The translations under genes were made by a program, and so were the position numbers. The notes beneath the pieces are model-generated. The model did no database searches, was not told the DNA's origin, and saw nothing but the letters and a program-made list of their open reading frames with translations. A stretch of 64,000 nt of DNA from Uranotaenia lowii (lineage: Eukaryota; Arthropoda; Insecta; Diptera; Culicidae): the NCBI RefSeq assembly GCF_029784155.1, contig NC_073692.1, forward strand, positions 71,064,012 to 71,128,011, written 5' to 3'. Below are positions 24,297 through 35,830 of this stretch, in pieces. How positions within the stretch are numbered: position 1 is the first letter of the stretch; every line of letters starts with the position of its first letter.

Positions 24297-26072
24297 CTAC
24301 AGCACGTCGTTGAAGTATATCAGGAATATTATTGGTCCTAGATGACTCCCTTGAGGCACTCCGGATTTGGCGGAGAACTGACTGGAAAATGATTCACCTA
24401 TTCGAACAATGAGTTTTCGTCCTACCAGGTAGCTGCGGAACCATTCCAGTAGAGACCCGCAGATACCAATACGATCGAGTTTGGCGATGGCTATGGAATG
24501 GTTCACCTTGTCGAAATCAGCTGACAGATCAGTGTAGATGACGTCGGTTTGAGATCCTATGGCAAAACTGTCTTGCACAGTAGACGTGAATGTCAACAGG
24601 TTTGTAGTCGTAGAGCGCTTGGGCATAAATCCATGTTGTTCATTTGAGAAATAAGGCTTGCAATACGAAAAAATGGGTTCCAAAACAACCAGCTCGAACA
24701 ATTTGGCTATCGCACATAAGGCAGAAATGCCACGATAGTTGTTCACATTTCGTCTGTCCCCTTTTTTGTGCACCGGAAACATATAGGCCTCTTTCCATAA
24801 GGATGGGAACGTAGACTGATCGAGTGAAACTCGGAAGATTATTTTTAGAGGTATCAGCATATGTGATATATATCGCTTCAAGAAGGTAGCTGGTATGCCA
24901 TCTGGTCCTGCGGAAAGGCTGTGTTTCAGCTTAGCGGTCGCTTTCAAAATAATATCGTCGTCTACAACAATTTGATTCAGCCATGTGTTCAAATGAGGGA
25001 GGTCCGAGGATATTGAGTTTGAGTCAAATACACTACGGAATTTGTCAGCGAAGAGGTCACAGATTTCAGGTTCCGAAGTCGCTAAATTATCATCCAGAAA
25101 CATGGAGGGCGGTAGGCCGGATTCTTTCCGCTGGTCCTTGGTGTACTGCCAAAATGATTTGGTTTTTGTTTTGAAATCTCGCTGTATCCGAATTAAGTAG
25201 CTCTGGTAGCAGCGTGAGCATAGTTTTTTATAAGCTGAGTTGAGTTTGCAATACTCATTTTTAGCGCGGAGAGTTTTGTGCCTAGTGTAATAACGGAGAG
25301 CTTTATTCTTGAGCGTTTTCATTTGTCGCAGTTCTTTCGTTACCCAAGGAGCTCGTAGGTTAGAAACTGATGAGCGTTTCGGTACGTGCCGATCGATGAT
25401 GTAATTGATTATATGGGAAAATTTCATAGCTGCAGCGTTCGGATCGAAAGATTCCAGTTCAGATTCCCAGTCGATAGCATCGAGCGTTTGTGAAACAGCG
25501 ACAAAATCAGCGTTCTTAAAGTCGAGAAAGAATTGACCAGGTTTTTCGATGTGGGCAAAAGCTCTAGGAATATCAAGTGAAAGCAGCAGAGCAGGGCGAT
25601 GAGGAACAACCTTGACCAAGGGCGTAGGAGCCTCTTCAATCGTAGCCAATTGGGGTCCGTCGCTGATGAAGCAGAGATCGAGCATGCGACCATTTTCATT
25701 CTCTATGCTGTTGATCTCGCGGAGAGTTGCCGTGCTTAGAGAGTCGAGAATCGTGTTGGAAGGCACCGTAAACGAAGATCTGGTTGGATCGGCAAACAAA
25801 AAATTGCCTTGCGAGGGAATCCACTTAAATCCTGGTAGGTTGAAGTCCCCGATGATAACGATGTCGTCTTCAGGAAGCGTGAGAGAACACAATTTAGAAA
25901 GGCCGCTGGAAAAGGAATCAGCAAAAGATGCATTTCTAGTACGATCAGGAGGCAGATACACAACCCCAACGTAGTTTTTTCGTGCCAAGATCGATATGGG
26001 TCCATACGAATTCTTGATCGTTCCATGATTCGTCGTAGATGGGGATGGCTGAAAGAGTGGATCGGATAGCAA
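24297..26072 (-). pseudogene. Endonuclease C-terminal half plus reverse transcriptase (first 591 codons open)
   Basis: Copies retrotransposon RNA at a nicked target. Residues about 30-170 are the rear of the endonuclease (VVYLPPDR, DDIVIIGDFNLPGFKW, GRMLDLCFISDGP). RT begins near residue 400: YMFPVHKKGDRRNVNNYRGI, NEQHGFMPKRSTTTNL, TDVIYTDLSADFDKVNH (motif A, with Asp), and SGVPQGSHLGPIIFLIYFND. The frame ends one codon after FNDVL at a TAG. Reading through continues without shift to PKLAYADDLKLY, so only one nonsense change separates motif B from the catalytic YADD (24261-24272). The Met at 26072 is not a true start; upstream endonuclease sequence lies in another frame across an A6 run. Confidence 0.9.
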
Positions 26073-26190
26073 TCAGAACTCCACCACCTGTGGATTTCGT
26101 GCTGTTGTTGGGACCTCTGTCACAACGAAACACAGTGTAGTCAGAGCTGAAGACTTGACTAGACAGGGTTCTATCGTTCAGCCAGGTTTC
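25945..26190 (-). pseudogene. Endonuclease N-terminal part, out of frame
   Basis: Encodes ADLTETWLND, then YTVFRCDRGPNNSTKSTGGG and WTHIDLGTKKL. This reads directly into the next frame's VGVVYLPPDR across the A6 run at 25975-25980, so a one-base slip separates it from the main open frame. Confidence 0.8.
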
Positions 26191-26748
26191 TGTTAAATCA
26201 GCGCGACTGAGTCGAAGGGCTCGGAGGTCTCCGTAATGCCTTGTTCGGTGCGTCCCGGTGATGGAATCCCGTCAGAAACGGTTGATTTGCGCAAAGCATC
26301 GTTGATACAGAAGCTGTTAGAAGTTGAAGTCTGGTTACGCGCAGGTAATGTTCCCAAATTTGAAAAATACTTGCCTATGAAAGCAGGCTGGAGATAAAGA
26401 GTCCGCCAAGTTTGCAGATTTTGAAGACGATTTCGTTCCTTTTTTTTTCTTCCGCGTGGGTCAAGTGAGAGAACAGATTTGATGTTCTCTCTGCGACCAG
26501 CAGTGCAAGCAGATTGATAATAATTAGATAATGTTACAAGAATTGCCCAATGACAGAAGCAGTAAATATTGTTGCTGGCAACGGTTCGCATGCGTTGAGA
26601 GAAAAAACTTGTACTCTCTTGCATTCTTTCTAAGTATGTATATTGGTAGGTAAATGCTGTGTTTTCGAGTTTCATACTATCATTCAATAATGTATATTAA
26701 ACGTTTAACAAAGCTGTTGAGAAATATACTCAAAAAATGTTTGCTGGG

Positions 26749-26835
26749 TCTCTTCTTTGCATTCTGGACAAAGCTTTGCGACATGCCGATCTTATAAGCC
26801 AAATCACGGCTTGAGATTTTGATTTCATGCAGAAA
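26749..26835 (-). pseudogene. Tc1/mariner helix-turn-helix fragment (5' part of the relic at 20086)
   Basis: Minus-strand reading gives KISSRDLAYKIGMSQSFVQ then NAKKR, a paired-type DNA-binding helix of a mariner transposase. It stops at CCCAGC, where the 5.85-kb insert begins. Its natural continuation (HTYKVQNFPNRDERQ) sits at about 20890-20850. The 5' terminal repeat is not recognisable. Confidence 0.7.
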
Positions 26836-26839
26836 CAAT

Positions 26840-27540
26840 TTAGATCAACATTGTTTCTGCATAAAACATTGGTGTTGAAATGTGGCATTTAATTTGTCCA
26901 TTTATTGAATTGGAATTTTAAATTGGTTTACTAGTTTATTTTTCAAATTTTGATTATGTAAGGCTATGATCATTTGGAATCCGGACAGTTACAAACGTGT
27001 GTATTTTAAAAACTATTCATTTGATCGAAAAACTTTCTAGAAAGAAATGAGGGTGTTAATATGCTGTTTAATGTAAAAATATATAAAAATAATTTATCGT
27101 TCATTATGAGATAAACTCTGACTTAATCATAAAATGTCTTTTTTTTTTTATCTTTGTACGCTTTTTTCAGTCATGTATTGATCTATAATTTATACTACAG
27201 AATCAAAACCTTTACAAAATCATGATATTTTACACAAATTCACCTGGAAGAACCAATTGGAATCTGGAAGGATTTTTTTCATGAGCAGGCATCTTGAATA
27301 ATTTAACCTCTTAAATTCGGTTTTAACATAAATTTCTTTGTCTTTTAGAACACATCTGTCTCGCTTAAAAACCTTTGCACAGAATGCGATCCACTGCACA
27401 GTTTTTGCCTGCTGGAGACGGATTTACTGCATAGTTTAGGGTTCTGTATTCAGCTATTCGCAATAACCATAGTCTTTTTACCCATATGCGAGATCAAGGG
27501 TTCTACTCCAAAGCTTGGTTTGAACTTCGTGAGCATTCTT
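26840..27540. other. Unassigned AT-rich tract
   Basis: No gene or repeat boundary supported. A short hairpin with 13-bp arms (ATGCAGAAACAAT) lies at 26827-26862. Confidence 0.4.
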
Positions 27541-28810
27541 AAGGGTGATACGGTCAAAATTCGGTCAATATCAACTTGACGTTTTTCTTTCAATTTTGCA
27601 TTTAAAAACCTGAACACCCCTCATTTTGAAGGTGTATGTGTGTAGAATGTTGCTCCTATTTTGATTTAGGAATTCACTCTTCAGTTGTCAAAATGCCGTC
27701 CAAGGAAGAAGATCAGCGTATCAAAATTTTTACTGGCACGCAAAGCTGACAAAATCGCTAAAAGTAGCCAAATCAACCGTTACAAATGTAATTAAAGTGT
27801 TTGGGGAACGTTTGTCGACAGCCAGGAAGTCTGGATCGGGGGAAATCGAAAACCGGAAGCCACTGAGACGACAAAGAGAGTTGCCGGTAGTTTCAAGCGA
27901 AACCCTAACCTCTCTCTCCGAGATGCCGCGAAAAAGCTGGTGTATCGTTTACAACCGTGCATCGAACCAAAAAACGAGCCGGACTATCGACTTACAAGAA
28001 GGTAGTGACTCCAAATCGCGATGATAAACAAAATACGACGGCCAAAGCGCGATCTCGGAGGCTGTACACGACGATGCTGACGAAGTTTGACTGCGTGGTA
28101 ATGGACGACGAAACCTTTGTCAAAGCCGACTACAAGCAGCTTCCGGGACAGGAGTTTTATACGGCAAAAGGAAGGGAAAAGGTAGCAGATATTTTCAAGC
28201 ACATGAAACTGTCAAAGTTCGCGAAGAAATATCTTGTTTGGCAAGCCATTTGTACCTGTGGCTTGAAAAGCAGCATATTCATAGCTTCCGGGACTGTCAA
28301 CCAAGAAGATTACGTGAAAGAGTGTTTGAATAAACGTCTGCTGCCTTTCCTGAAGAAACACGTTTGTTCCGTACTGTTTTGGCCGGATTTGGCATCTTGC
28401 CATTAAGGTAAAAAGGCCATGGAGTGGTACGCCGCCAACAACGTGCAGGTGGTTCCCAAGGACAAGAACCCTCCCAACACGCCAGAGCTCCGCCCAATTG
28501 AGAAATACTGGGCTATTGTCAAGCGGAACCTAAAGAAGACCAAAAACCGCTAAGGACGAGCAGCAGTTCAAGGCAAACTGGCTTTCTGCGGCGAAAAAGG
28601 TGGACAAGGTGGCTGTACAAAATCTGATGGCAGGGGATAAGCGTATGGCCCGGCAATTCGGGTTTGGAAAAGCGGAAGCCTCAATGAATATTTTTCCTGA
28701 ATTTTATACGAATTAAACTTGAAAAAGAAATTTAATTTGATTTTTTAAATAAACGATTTCACCGATTTACACGCGTTTTCTCTTGACCAAATTTTGACCG
28801 TATCACCCTT
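27541..28810 (+). mobile_element. DD37E Tc1/mariner element, full length, copy 1
   Basis: Terminal repeats read AAGGGTGATACGGTC (left) and, inverted, AAGGGTGATACGGTC (right). A TA follows at 28811-28812; the left TA appears mutated to TT. The 5' leader contains a short GT run near 27633. The 3' end lies past a transposase that ends at about 28690. Two further copies are at 54104-55329 and from 63056. Confidence 0.92.
27693..28690 (+). pseudogene. Mariner-type transposase, DD37E, inactivated
   Basis: Cut-and-paste transposase. The start MPSKEEDQRIKI is followed by a short deletion in the first helix-turn-helix, then ARKSGSG and TTKRVAGSFKRNPN in shifted frames. The open middle (27957-28406) gives KKRAGLSTYKKVVTPN, CVVMDDETFVKADYK (first Asp at 28104), KFAKKYLVWQAICTCGLKSS and FWPDLASCH (second Asp). 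The codon after CH is TAA (28404-28406) where the copy at 54104 has Tyr. Beyond it NTPELRPIEKYWAIVKRN supplies Glu at 28500. There are 37 residues between second Asp and Glu. A further frameshift follows near 28552. At least three lesions make it dead. Confidence 0.9.
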
Positions 28811-28812
28811 TA

Positions 28813-29212
28813 GAGTGGCTCCATATATTCTTAACCATTTGGGCCAAAAAAGAATCAGAAAAAATCAACAGTTCATGAGTATTCAAGCCAACAATGAAGA
28901 ATTCCCGAGGCCATTGTGCAAAATTATTTTAACCATTTCTTTTTGCATCGTAAGTATCTCAAGTTAAATAAAAAATAGGCAAGATAGTCATTTTCATAAC
29001 CAACACAACGCTGCTAAAGTTTCGCATATCCGAGCGCTAGTAACGTAGCTATCACCGGAATGAAGAACCCGGATACTAAATGATCATAGCTTTAGTGCAT
29101 GTTTAATACTTTTACAAAGACAAAAACTCATACACAAATTGAAAATCATTTACAAAACTTACATGAGCCTAATACTTTTTATAACCAGAACGTTTTTGTG
29201 TGAATACATATG
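28813..29212. other. Unassigned AT-rich tract
   Basis: Nothing supported in this stretch. Confidence 0.4.
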
Positions 29213-29214
29213 TA

Positions 29215-29971
29215 TTAGGGTGATTACCAAATGGGCCATGTCGATTTTTGAAATATAAATATTGTAGATTGGCCCAAAAACTGACTTGTGCATTCAGCTG
29301 AATTTCAGCTTAATCGGACTTGATTTAGGGATGCCTGAAGCGCTCAAAGTGTAGGTTTTTTGACTCACAAAAATTACCAAAGAAGGAACTAAAGAAAATC
29401 AAAAAGTCGAAATCTGATGTTATTTAGAAAAACATGTTTTTTTTTCAAAAAATGATTATAGAATTTAAAAATCACGCAAGGGGGGACCAAAGGAAATTCG
29501 GAAAATCGAATTTCAAGTTTTGATGCCAAATAACTAACAAATGCATGAATCGTCAAGATCTGGTGTTATTTTAAAAAAAACTTGGGCAAAAATCTACTTT
29601 CTGAGACTCAGTTGATTATTCGAAAAACGGTCAGTTTTCACCAAAACGTCCAAAAAGGTGATTTTTTTTACCAAAATCTGATGATAGTGATTTTCGAATA
29701 AAAAAAAGAGAGAATTTTTGAATAAAAATATTTTATGAGATAACTTCAGATTTTTATATATCATGAATTTTTAAGTCATTTTCTTCAAAATTAAAATTTC
29801 GATTTTTTCCGATTTCCATTGGTTCCCCCTTTGGTTAAGGTACCCCAAATCAAGTCCGTAGAGCTGAAATTTGGCACAGGCCAGTTTTTTTGGGCCAATC
29901 TACAAAGTGTATATGGTTTGTTTTCAAAATTCGAACATGAAATTTTTCCCATACATCCATTGTCACCCTAA
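29215..29971. mobile_element. MITE with TTAGGGTGA ends and long inverted arms
   Basis: The ends are TTAGGGTGATTACCAAATGG and, inverted, TTAGGGTGACAATGG, flanked by TA at 29213-29214 and 29972-29973. Similarity between the arms continues inward for about 130 bp (GATTGGCCCAAAAA, TTTCAGCT, CGGACTTGATTT). A TA duplication suggests a Tc1/mariner-mobilised element. It is non-coding. A diverged relative lies at 35336-35830. Confidence 0.8.
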
Positions 29972-30241
29972 TATGATTCAAATATACGCGCTGTTTTGAG
30001 ATGATTCGTTTGTCATTAAGTATTTTTTAAAACACTAAGTAATCATTAAAGGATTAATCTAGTTTAAAAAACATTTTTTCATTTGAAATGGTATTAAAAT
30101 CTGTAATAAAGACCATCCTACGACCATTCTACATTCAAACACGCTAGCCAATATTTTGTTTATAGATTGGCAAGAAGTTTCTCAGTAAGATTTGTTATAT
30201 TTGTATAATCTGAAATATGGAATCAATCGATTAATGTTCAC

Positions 30242-30805
30242 CAGGGACCGAAAACAGCACGAACACAGTAAGTGCAACACAATTTGATGACACAGCACTT
30301 CCGAAACGAAGCTGCGCTGTGTCTGTGTTGATCTACTTTTGTTGCGTGTCGGCCGCAACACAGCACAGTATGCGACACAGTTGACGACACAGTGTGTTCG
30401 TGTGCCGGTCCCGATACGATTATCATTGTTGCTCCTGCCAGCCAGCTTTTTTTTTCAATTCGTCGCCTACTTGCTAGCAGCCGAACTGGATAATTTTTTT
30501 TCTTTTGCTTTTGCTCAACACAATGTGAGTGAAGAGCTTCGCCATTGAAAATACGGAGAAATGCTGTCCAGTCAAGTGCGACGGGTAAAAAAATAGCCTT
30601 GCTCGTAACAACACTGTGTTGCATGCTGTGTTATCCCCGACACGACACAACTGGGAACTGTGTCGTGTTGATTTGATGCAACACAACACAATTGAAGTGC
30701 TGTGCCAAACCAAAGTGTCGCACACAAAAATTTATGTGTCAGCACTCCAGAATTTGTGTTGCACGTTATGTACTGTGTTGTGTTTGTGTTTTTTGTCGGT
30801 CTCTG
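30242..30805. mobile_element. hAT-type MITE with CAGGGACCGA ends
   Basis: Ends are CAGGGACCGAAAACAGCACG and, inverted, CAGAGACCGACAAAAAACAC. An exact octamer ATGTTCAC flanks it (30234-30241 and 30806-30813). The interior is rich in ACACAG and CTGTGT words that let the two halves fold on each other. No protein is supported. Confidence 0.9.
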
Positions 30806-30810
30806 ATGTT

Positions 30811-33800
30811 CACTGGGGTAAGTGTGAACGATCGCTATTAACATAACTCGAACTTTAAAACAACTCGAACTGTGCACAGTTTTTTCAAACTTTTAATGCA
30901 GAATGTTGAATTTAGTTGTAATCTTTCCAATTACAATTCCAATTCTTGTACATCCTGTACAAAAGATATAATTCCGACAATAACGAATGTTTACAGCGAC
31001 ATTTTGATAATTTTTTAAATTTTTAACTACGATCTCAAGTTGATGTGCATGTTTTTCGACTGCAAATTTCTCGTAGACTAGGTGGCTCTTGACGAAAAAC
31101 TCTACAATGAATCAATCTTTACATTCGAAATAACCAGTTAGAAAAAGAAACGGCGGTTAAAAATGAAGAAAAAAGAGTTTATTTACAAAAAAAAAACTAA
31201 AATTTCGTCTTCAAACCCTACCTGGTGAAAATGTGGATGGCCTTCATCTTATACAATTTAGCTATGAATAGCATTCAGATAAAAAAAAATTGGGTAAAAT
31301 ACTTGTTTGTTTAGGAAAAAGTACATTTTTTCGATAAAATCGGATCTCATGTCTTGCAACATTAATTACGCTCAATAATCATTGAAGGACGCCTTATTAA
31401 TAGTACCACAAGCTTTTTGAAAAATTTTAAGGTTCAAGCAACAAAGTAACGTATTTAAACTTGAAAACACAAATTTGATGAAAATTGCTTGAAAAATCAA
31501 AGAGAAAATCTACCGTTCACACTTACCCCATAAGGCGAGGTAAGTGAAGACACCAGCATTCCATAACAATTTACTTGATAATTTTTCTCGCTTTGCTCCT
31601 CTCTTCAGCGTTTGTAAACAACATGTTCTGCATCACATTGAACGCAGTTTTATCAAAATCGATCCACTGCTGATTTTATAATGGATTTTTTTAAAGTTGA
31701 GCTCAGTGCTGCAATTTTCTGAAAGTACAAAATGAGAATGACTTTGAATTTCTATCAGTGTAGAAAGCTCAAGCTGACATGAATGGGGCCGAGACGTCAA
31801 CAAATTCAAAAGCTTCTGATCAGCTCAGTCAATCTCATCCTTTTGTCAAGTTTTGTCGATATAGCTGTCAGTCAGTTGAAAGCTCATTCGTGAACCAGGA
31901 CAAACTTGTTTCGCTCGGCTGCTACGATAGCGATTTTCACTCTTTGTATTCGATCAGTGAATACAGCTTTAGCATTCAATCAGTGTCAGCAAAAGATGCT
32001 GATAATTTCGGTAGACATTTGTTTTTGCCATTTTTGCAATTTGAATTTGAAATGGAAACACGATTTGTAAACCGCTATGAATAAACGATTTTTCAGATGA
32101 GGGACGGGTGGCTTCGTAGGTTAGAAATTTCTTACTCAATTAGAATTTTCTAAAACTTTCTCAAGGGTAGTATTTTAGCGACAATGACTTGAATGACAAA
32201 ATATATTGTCTATTTTTATGACGAATTATTTGCACGGAGTGATTGTTACCAACCTTCTTTTAGTTTTTCTCAGATCATCTTTGTGATATCATGAATTAAT
32301 CAATTTTATTGCATTCGGATTATTTTACTAGCAAATTCATAAGTATTCCATAATATAAACCTGCAATCGTAATTGGTTTTGATAAATTTCAGGATAAAAA
32401 TTTAAAAACTAAATGTTGAGAAGTTCAACAAATTTCAATATAAAAAAGTGACATCGCATGCAAGTGACCGACTACTCAAATCAAAACGCAATTTTGAAAG
32501 ATTTTTTCATAATTAATTTCATCGTTGATTGTCGTAAACATAGTTTCTTCCGCAAGCCTAGCGAGTCGATTCACCCAAGCTTTGTCACCATTCGACTAAA
32601 CTTAATCAGTGTCCGGCATCGCTAATTGAAAAATTAGCGACGCTAATTAAATCGCTACCTCATTCAAATTTAGCGATCGCTTATTAAAACCGCTAAATGA
32701 GCGGAAAAAGTTATCGCTTCAAGCTGAAAGCGCAAATCGCTAATCGCTAACTGTTGATAAACAATAACGTAAACAGGATGGCAACAGCATGGATTATGGT
32801 AGCATCTCAATTCATTTGCTCAAATACTTTACAAACATAGTGCAGATTGTTTATTGTGCCCAGTCTGTTGAAAAATCTTTAACCAGGTTTCACTTTTTTT
32901 TAACTTTCAAAATAGTAATGCAAAATTCTCATGATAGGAGCATTGCCAAACGTGTATCTAAAAACTAAATGAAATAAAAATGCAAATTGATTCTATGGTG
33001 ATACTATCTTATTATTACTTTACCTAATTTGAAATACTTGTAAAAACTGCTTTGTGAAAAGTAAATATCTCATCCACTTAAAACAAGTTGAAAAAAGCGG
33101 ATTTTTTCAGCATTTATTGTTCGAGACTTGCCGTGTGAGATAGTAATGTGAGATCTAAAATAAACTTAGAAATTTGGAAAAGCTTTTCGATCAACCTAAA
33201 AAGCACATTTCAACAAATCACCGCATGTGGACGACCATGCTAAAGTCATGTAAAATATTGATCAAGTAGTCCGTTTACTGTACTTTTGCAAGCAAAAAAC
33301 AGTATCTAAAAATTGACCTTCTAGCTTTGAATTATATGAATGATGTTTGAAATAGTTTAATAGTGTTTAACAATATTTATTGAATTGTTTGTCTGAGAAT
33401 GTTGAGAAAAGAAGTACTTAAAGAGAAAAAAAAAGGTAATCTGTATGAGGCACTTCTGCCCTGAGATTATTCGAAGTGACCATTTTCACTTGGAGCGCAT
33501 ATTGGTGTAAGAATGATGCCCGATGTCTCCTTTACTTGTCAAATGACAAAAACTCTACTTCTATCAGTAATAATTTGTGAATTTGAAACAAGTAAATGGA
33601 AGTTAGCGTTCTTCATTTAGCGGAACCAAAAACTAGCGGAACTTTTTAATTCGCTAGCTCAATCAAAATTTAGCGGCAAAATTAAACCGCTAACAAAAAG
33701 TTATCGGACTAACTAGCGATTAGCGGATTAGCGTTTTTGTGCCGAACACTGAACTTAATGATATTGAAATGAAGCTTTCATCACTATCAGCATTGTTTGC

Positions 33801-34060
33801 CTGAAACTGAAAATGAAGATATGCTAATCTCATGAACCTGCAAAGAGCCTGAATGTATACTAACAATCGATGTCTCCGATTGGTGAATGAGTGTGCAGAG
33901 TGCTTTCGGAATTGAGCTTTCTGTTCATTCTCGTATGAATCCAGTTGGAATTGAACTGACCGATACACTGCAATAAATTCAATTGAATATTGAAAGCTGA
34001 CACTGAAATTTTGCAGCACTGGTTGAGCTATACGAAAAACCGTCCACACTTATCCCGGTG
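30811..34060. repeat. Three-fold terminal-repeat motif CACTGGGGTAAGTGTGAACG
   Basis: The motif lies at 30811-30830 (plus) and inverted at 31514-31533 (17 bp from CGTTCACACTTACCCCA are perfect) and 34041-34060 (17/20). The first two bound a 717-bp unit (30814-31530); the first and third bound about 3.25 kb that contains the hAT element at 32607. This may be one element, or two sharing an end. Frames at 31779-32084 and 33720-34049 inside it match nothing I know. Confidence 0.5.
32607..33751. mobile_element. hAT-type MITE rich in CGCTAAT
   Basis: Ends are CAGTGTCCGGCATCGCTAAT and, inverted, CAGTGTTCGGCACAAAAACG. The exact octamer AACTTAAT flanks it at 32599-32606 and 33752-33759. About 150 bp at each end are dense in TAGCG/CGCTA words that pair across the element. 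The centre is AT-rich and non-coding. 1145 bp. Confidence 0.92.
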
Positions 34061-34204
34061 TACCTTAACATAAATTTTAACATTCAATGTTTCAAAGTCC
34101 CAATGCATAATATATTTAAACGAGAAAAAACGTGGAAAACAATGTTCACCAAAAGTAGAGGTAGTACTTGAGCAGTGCTGCTTTGTTTTTTTCGATTAAA
34201 GTTG

Positions 34205-34368
34205 TTTTACATCTTTATGTCATTCGCGATTTATATCAACGATGCAGATGGCGGACAGTTTTTGAAAAACTCATCCAACTGTGATCGATGTTTAATCTTG
34301 GGCTCAAACTCACGGACATCGATTCAGGAAGCAACTGACTTGCCAACTGATCTATATCACAAGCCCTC
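34205..34368 (-). mobile_element. tRNA-headed SINE, family 1, copy A
   Basis: On the minus strand the head GGGCTTGTGATATAGATCAG leads into GTTGGCAAG, an A-box-like segment. A B-box-like GAGTTTGAGCCC follows 40 bp later. The tail includes CCGCCATCTGCATCGTTGAT and GAATGACATAAAGATGT. All these blocks recur in order at 40310-40480, and the head recurs at 61139-61215. It is not a functional tRNA. Confidence 0.75.
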
Positions 34369-35335
34369 AAAAGCAGTGCTGCTTCCTTCTGGAGCTCCAG
34401 AAGGCAAATCCCTTTTAGCGCTAAGTAAGTGCTCTAACAACGCTAAATATCTCTCTTGCTTCCCCCTCAACTTTGCGGTAACCGGTTTGTTGGTCGTTGC
34501 ACCAGATTTTCTAATGGATCCTTATCCCAAGTGAGATCTGGCAAACTGTCCTGGGATTTTGTGCTGCAAAAACCACCTTCCGAATGTGCTGCTCTGTGCT
34601 CTACTTTTGAGAGATTTATACAAATGGGGTAGAAAGTTGTTCTTTCAACTTTCCAACTTCTAACAAACGAGCAGCAGCTTCTAGAAGCAGTTTCTCAGCC
34701 TTTTGTGTGTGGTTTTAATCGCGTTCTGGATGCGATGTAATCTCTCAACTCAACTTTTTCCACCCACACTTCCGCACCGAAAAACTAAACCAACCCACAT
34801 ACCCAAAACGAAACGAAACGGAACGAAACTTTCCGGCAGCTGCATTTCATCCACAAGTTTATCACGACGAGAAAAGGTGGGAGGCCAAACTAAACACAGC
34901 TTGTGGCAGCCGACCCTAGACCTCAGTTCTCCCTGCCCCAGGAAAAAAAACCCTTCAACAGCTTAACAACGCTCCGAATGGAGATTTATCCCAAAATCTC
35001 TAAAGGAACTTGCCCGGGCTAGCCGGGAAACTTTACCTTTTGTTTGGATCATACTCACACACACAGAAGCACTTAAGTTCAACTTCCGGTCTTTATTTTC
35101 TTCCATGTTCCTCGGCTGATGGCCACAAAGTTTTCCCGGGCAAGTCTCCGGAAACACGTGTTGTCCGGGGTTTGATCTTTGGTGATTGTTTTCCTTAAAA
35201 GCAAGTGCAACTAGAATTAAGCTACCAGTCATCGAGTAATAATTTATGATGATTTTGGTTTAATTTTTTGTTTCTATACATTTATGTACAATGTTTATTA
35301 TACGTATGTACATTGTACAAAGTACGTATATAAGG
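34369..35335. other. Unassigned tract of more even composition
   Basis: 34500-35220 is less AT-rich than its surroundings and carries no repeat boundary I can see. Short frames on both strands overlap each other and none shows a known domain. Confidence 0.4.
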
Positions 35336-35830
35336 CATAATGGGGCCGCAAAAAAGGTCATGTGTAATATCGAAATCCGGTCAAGTATATTTTGAAAATT
35401 GGCCCAAAAAACTGTTCTGTTCAGAGTTTCAGCTAGATCGGACTTCATTTAGGGGTGCCTCAAAGCACTCCAATTTTCGGTTTTTTACCCCAACAAATCA
35501 CGTAAGGGGGGAGTCTCGTAAGGAATTCGGAAACTTGAAATTCGAATTTTGATGCCGAATAACTTTTGAATGCATAAAACGTTGCGATCTGGTGTTATCT
35601 TGAAAAATAATTTTTTTCCAAAAAAATTGCCTTTCTGGGAACCGAACCGGTTTTTTATAGTCCCAGAAAGTTTTATGCATTTTTAAGTAATTAGGTGTCA
35701 AAATTAGAATTTCGATTGTTGAGGGTAAAAAAATGGAAACTCAGATAGAGTTTTGAGGTCCAATTCCAATTGAGCTAGCAAATTCTACAAAATGTATATG
35801 TTATACTAGCGCTATTTGCAAGACTGTCAC
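35336..35830. repeat. Diverged relative of the TTAGGGTGA MITE
   Basis: Shares ATTGGCCCAAAAA, TTTCAGCT, ATCGGACTT, CACG(C/T)AAGGGGGGA and TTTTGATGCC with 29260-29560, in the same order. Its outer ends are worn and cannot be placed. Confidence 0.6.

Larger units (their letters stand above)
23363..26200 (-). mobile_element. Non-LTR retrotransposon, EN-RT (Jockey/CR1-group)
   Basis: On the minus strand an apurinic-type endonuclease is followed by reverse transcriptase and a C-terminal tail domain, then a short 3' end near GATCCGTTGATTTATC. The endonuclease motif ETWLND lies at 26173-26190 and GGGVLIAI follows. The N-terminal start of the endonuclease and any first ORF are not recognisable. Two lesions stand out: a frame change in an A6 run (25975-25980) and a stop at 24297-24299. 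Otherwise RT through the C-terminus is continuous. A second, deleted copy of this family lies at 53926-55790. Clade assignment is by style only. Confidence 0.85.
20901..26748. mobile_element. 5.85-kb insert bounded by CCCAGCAAACAT inverted repeats
   Basis: CCCAGCAAACAT at 20901-20912 is inverted exactly at 26737-26748. The two sides abut the two halves of one mariner transposase, both on the minus strand and in the right order, so the interval looks like an insertion. Inside are a tandem-repeat element (21064-23100), an EN-RT retrotransposon (23363-26200) and short unassigned flanks. No clear target duplication can be read. The outer ends may be those of a small hAT-type element (inner CAG) later enlarged by the nested insertions. 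Confidence 0.6.

Noticed and set aside
26827..26862. 13-bp hairpin as a terminator or microRNA precursor
   Set aside because: Too short for a precursor, AT-rich and next to a decayed transposon; nothing else supports a function.
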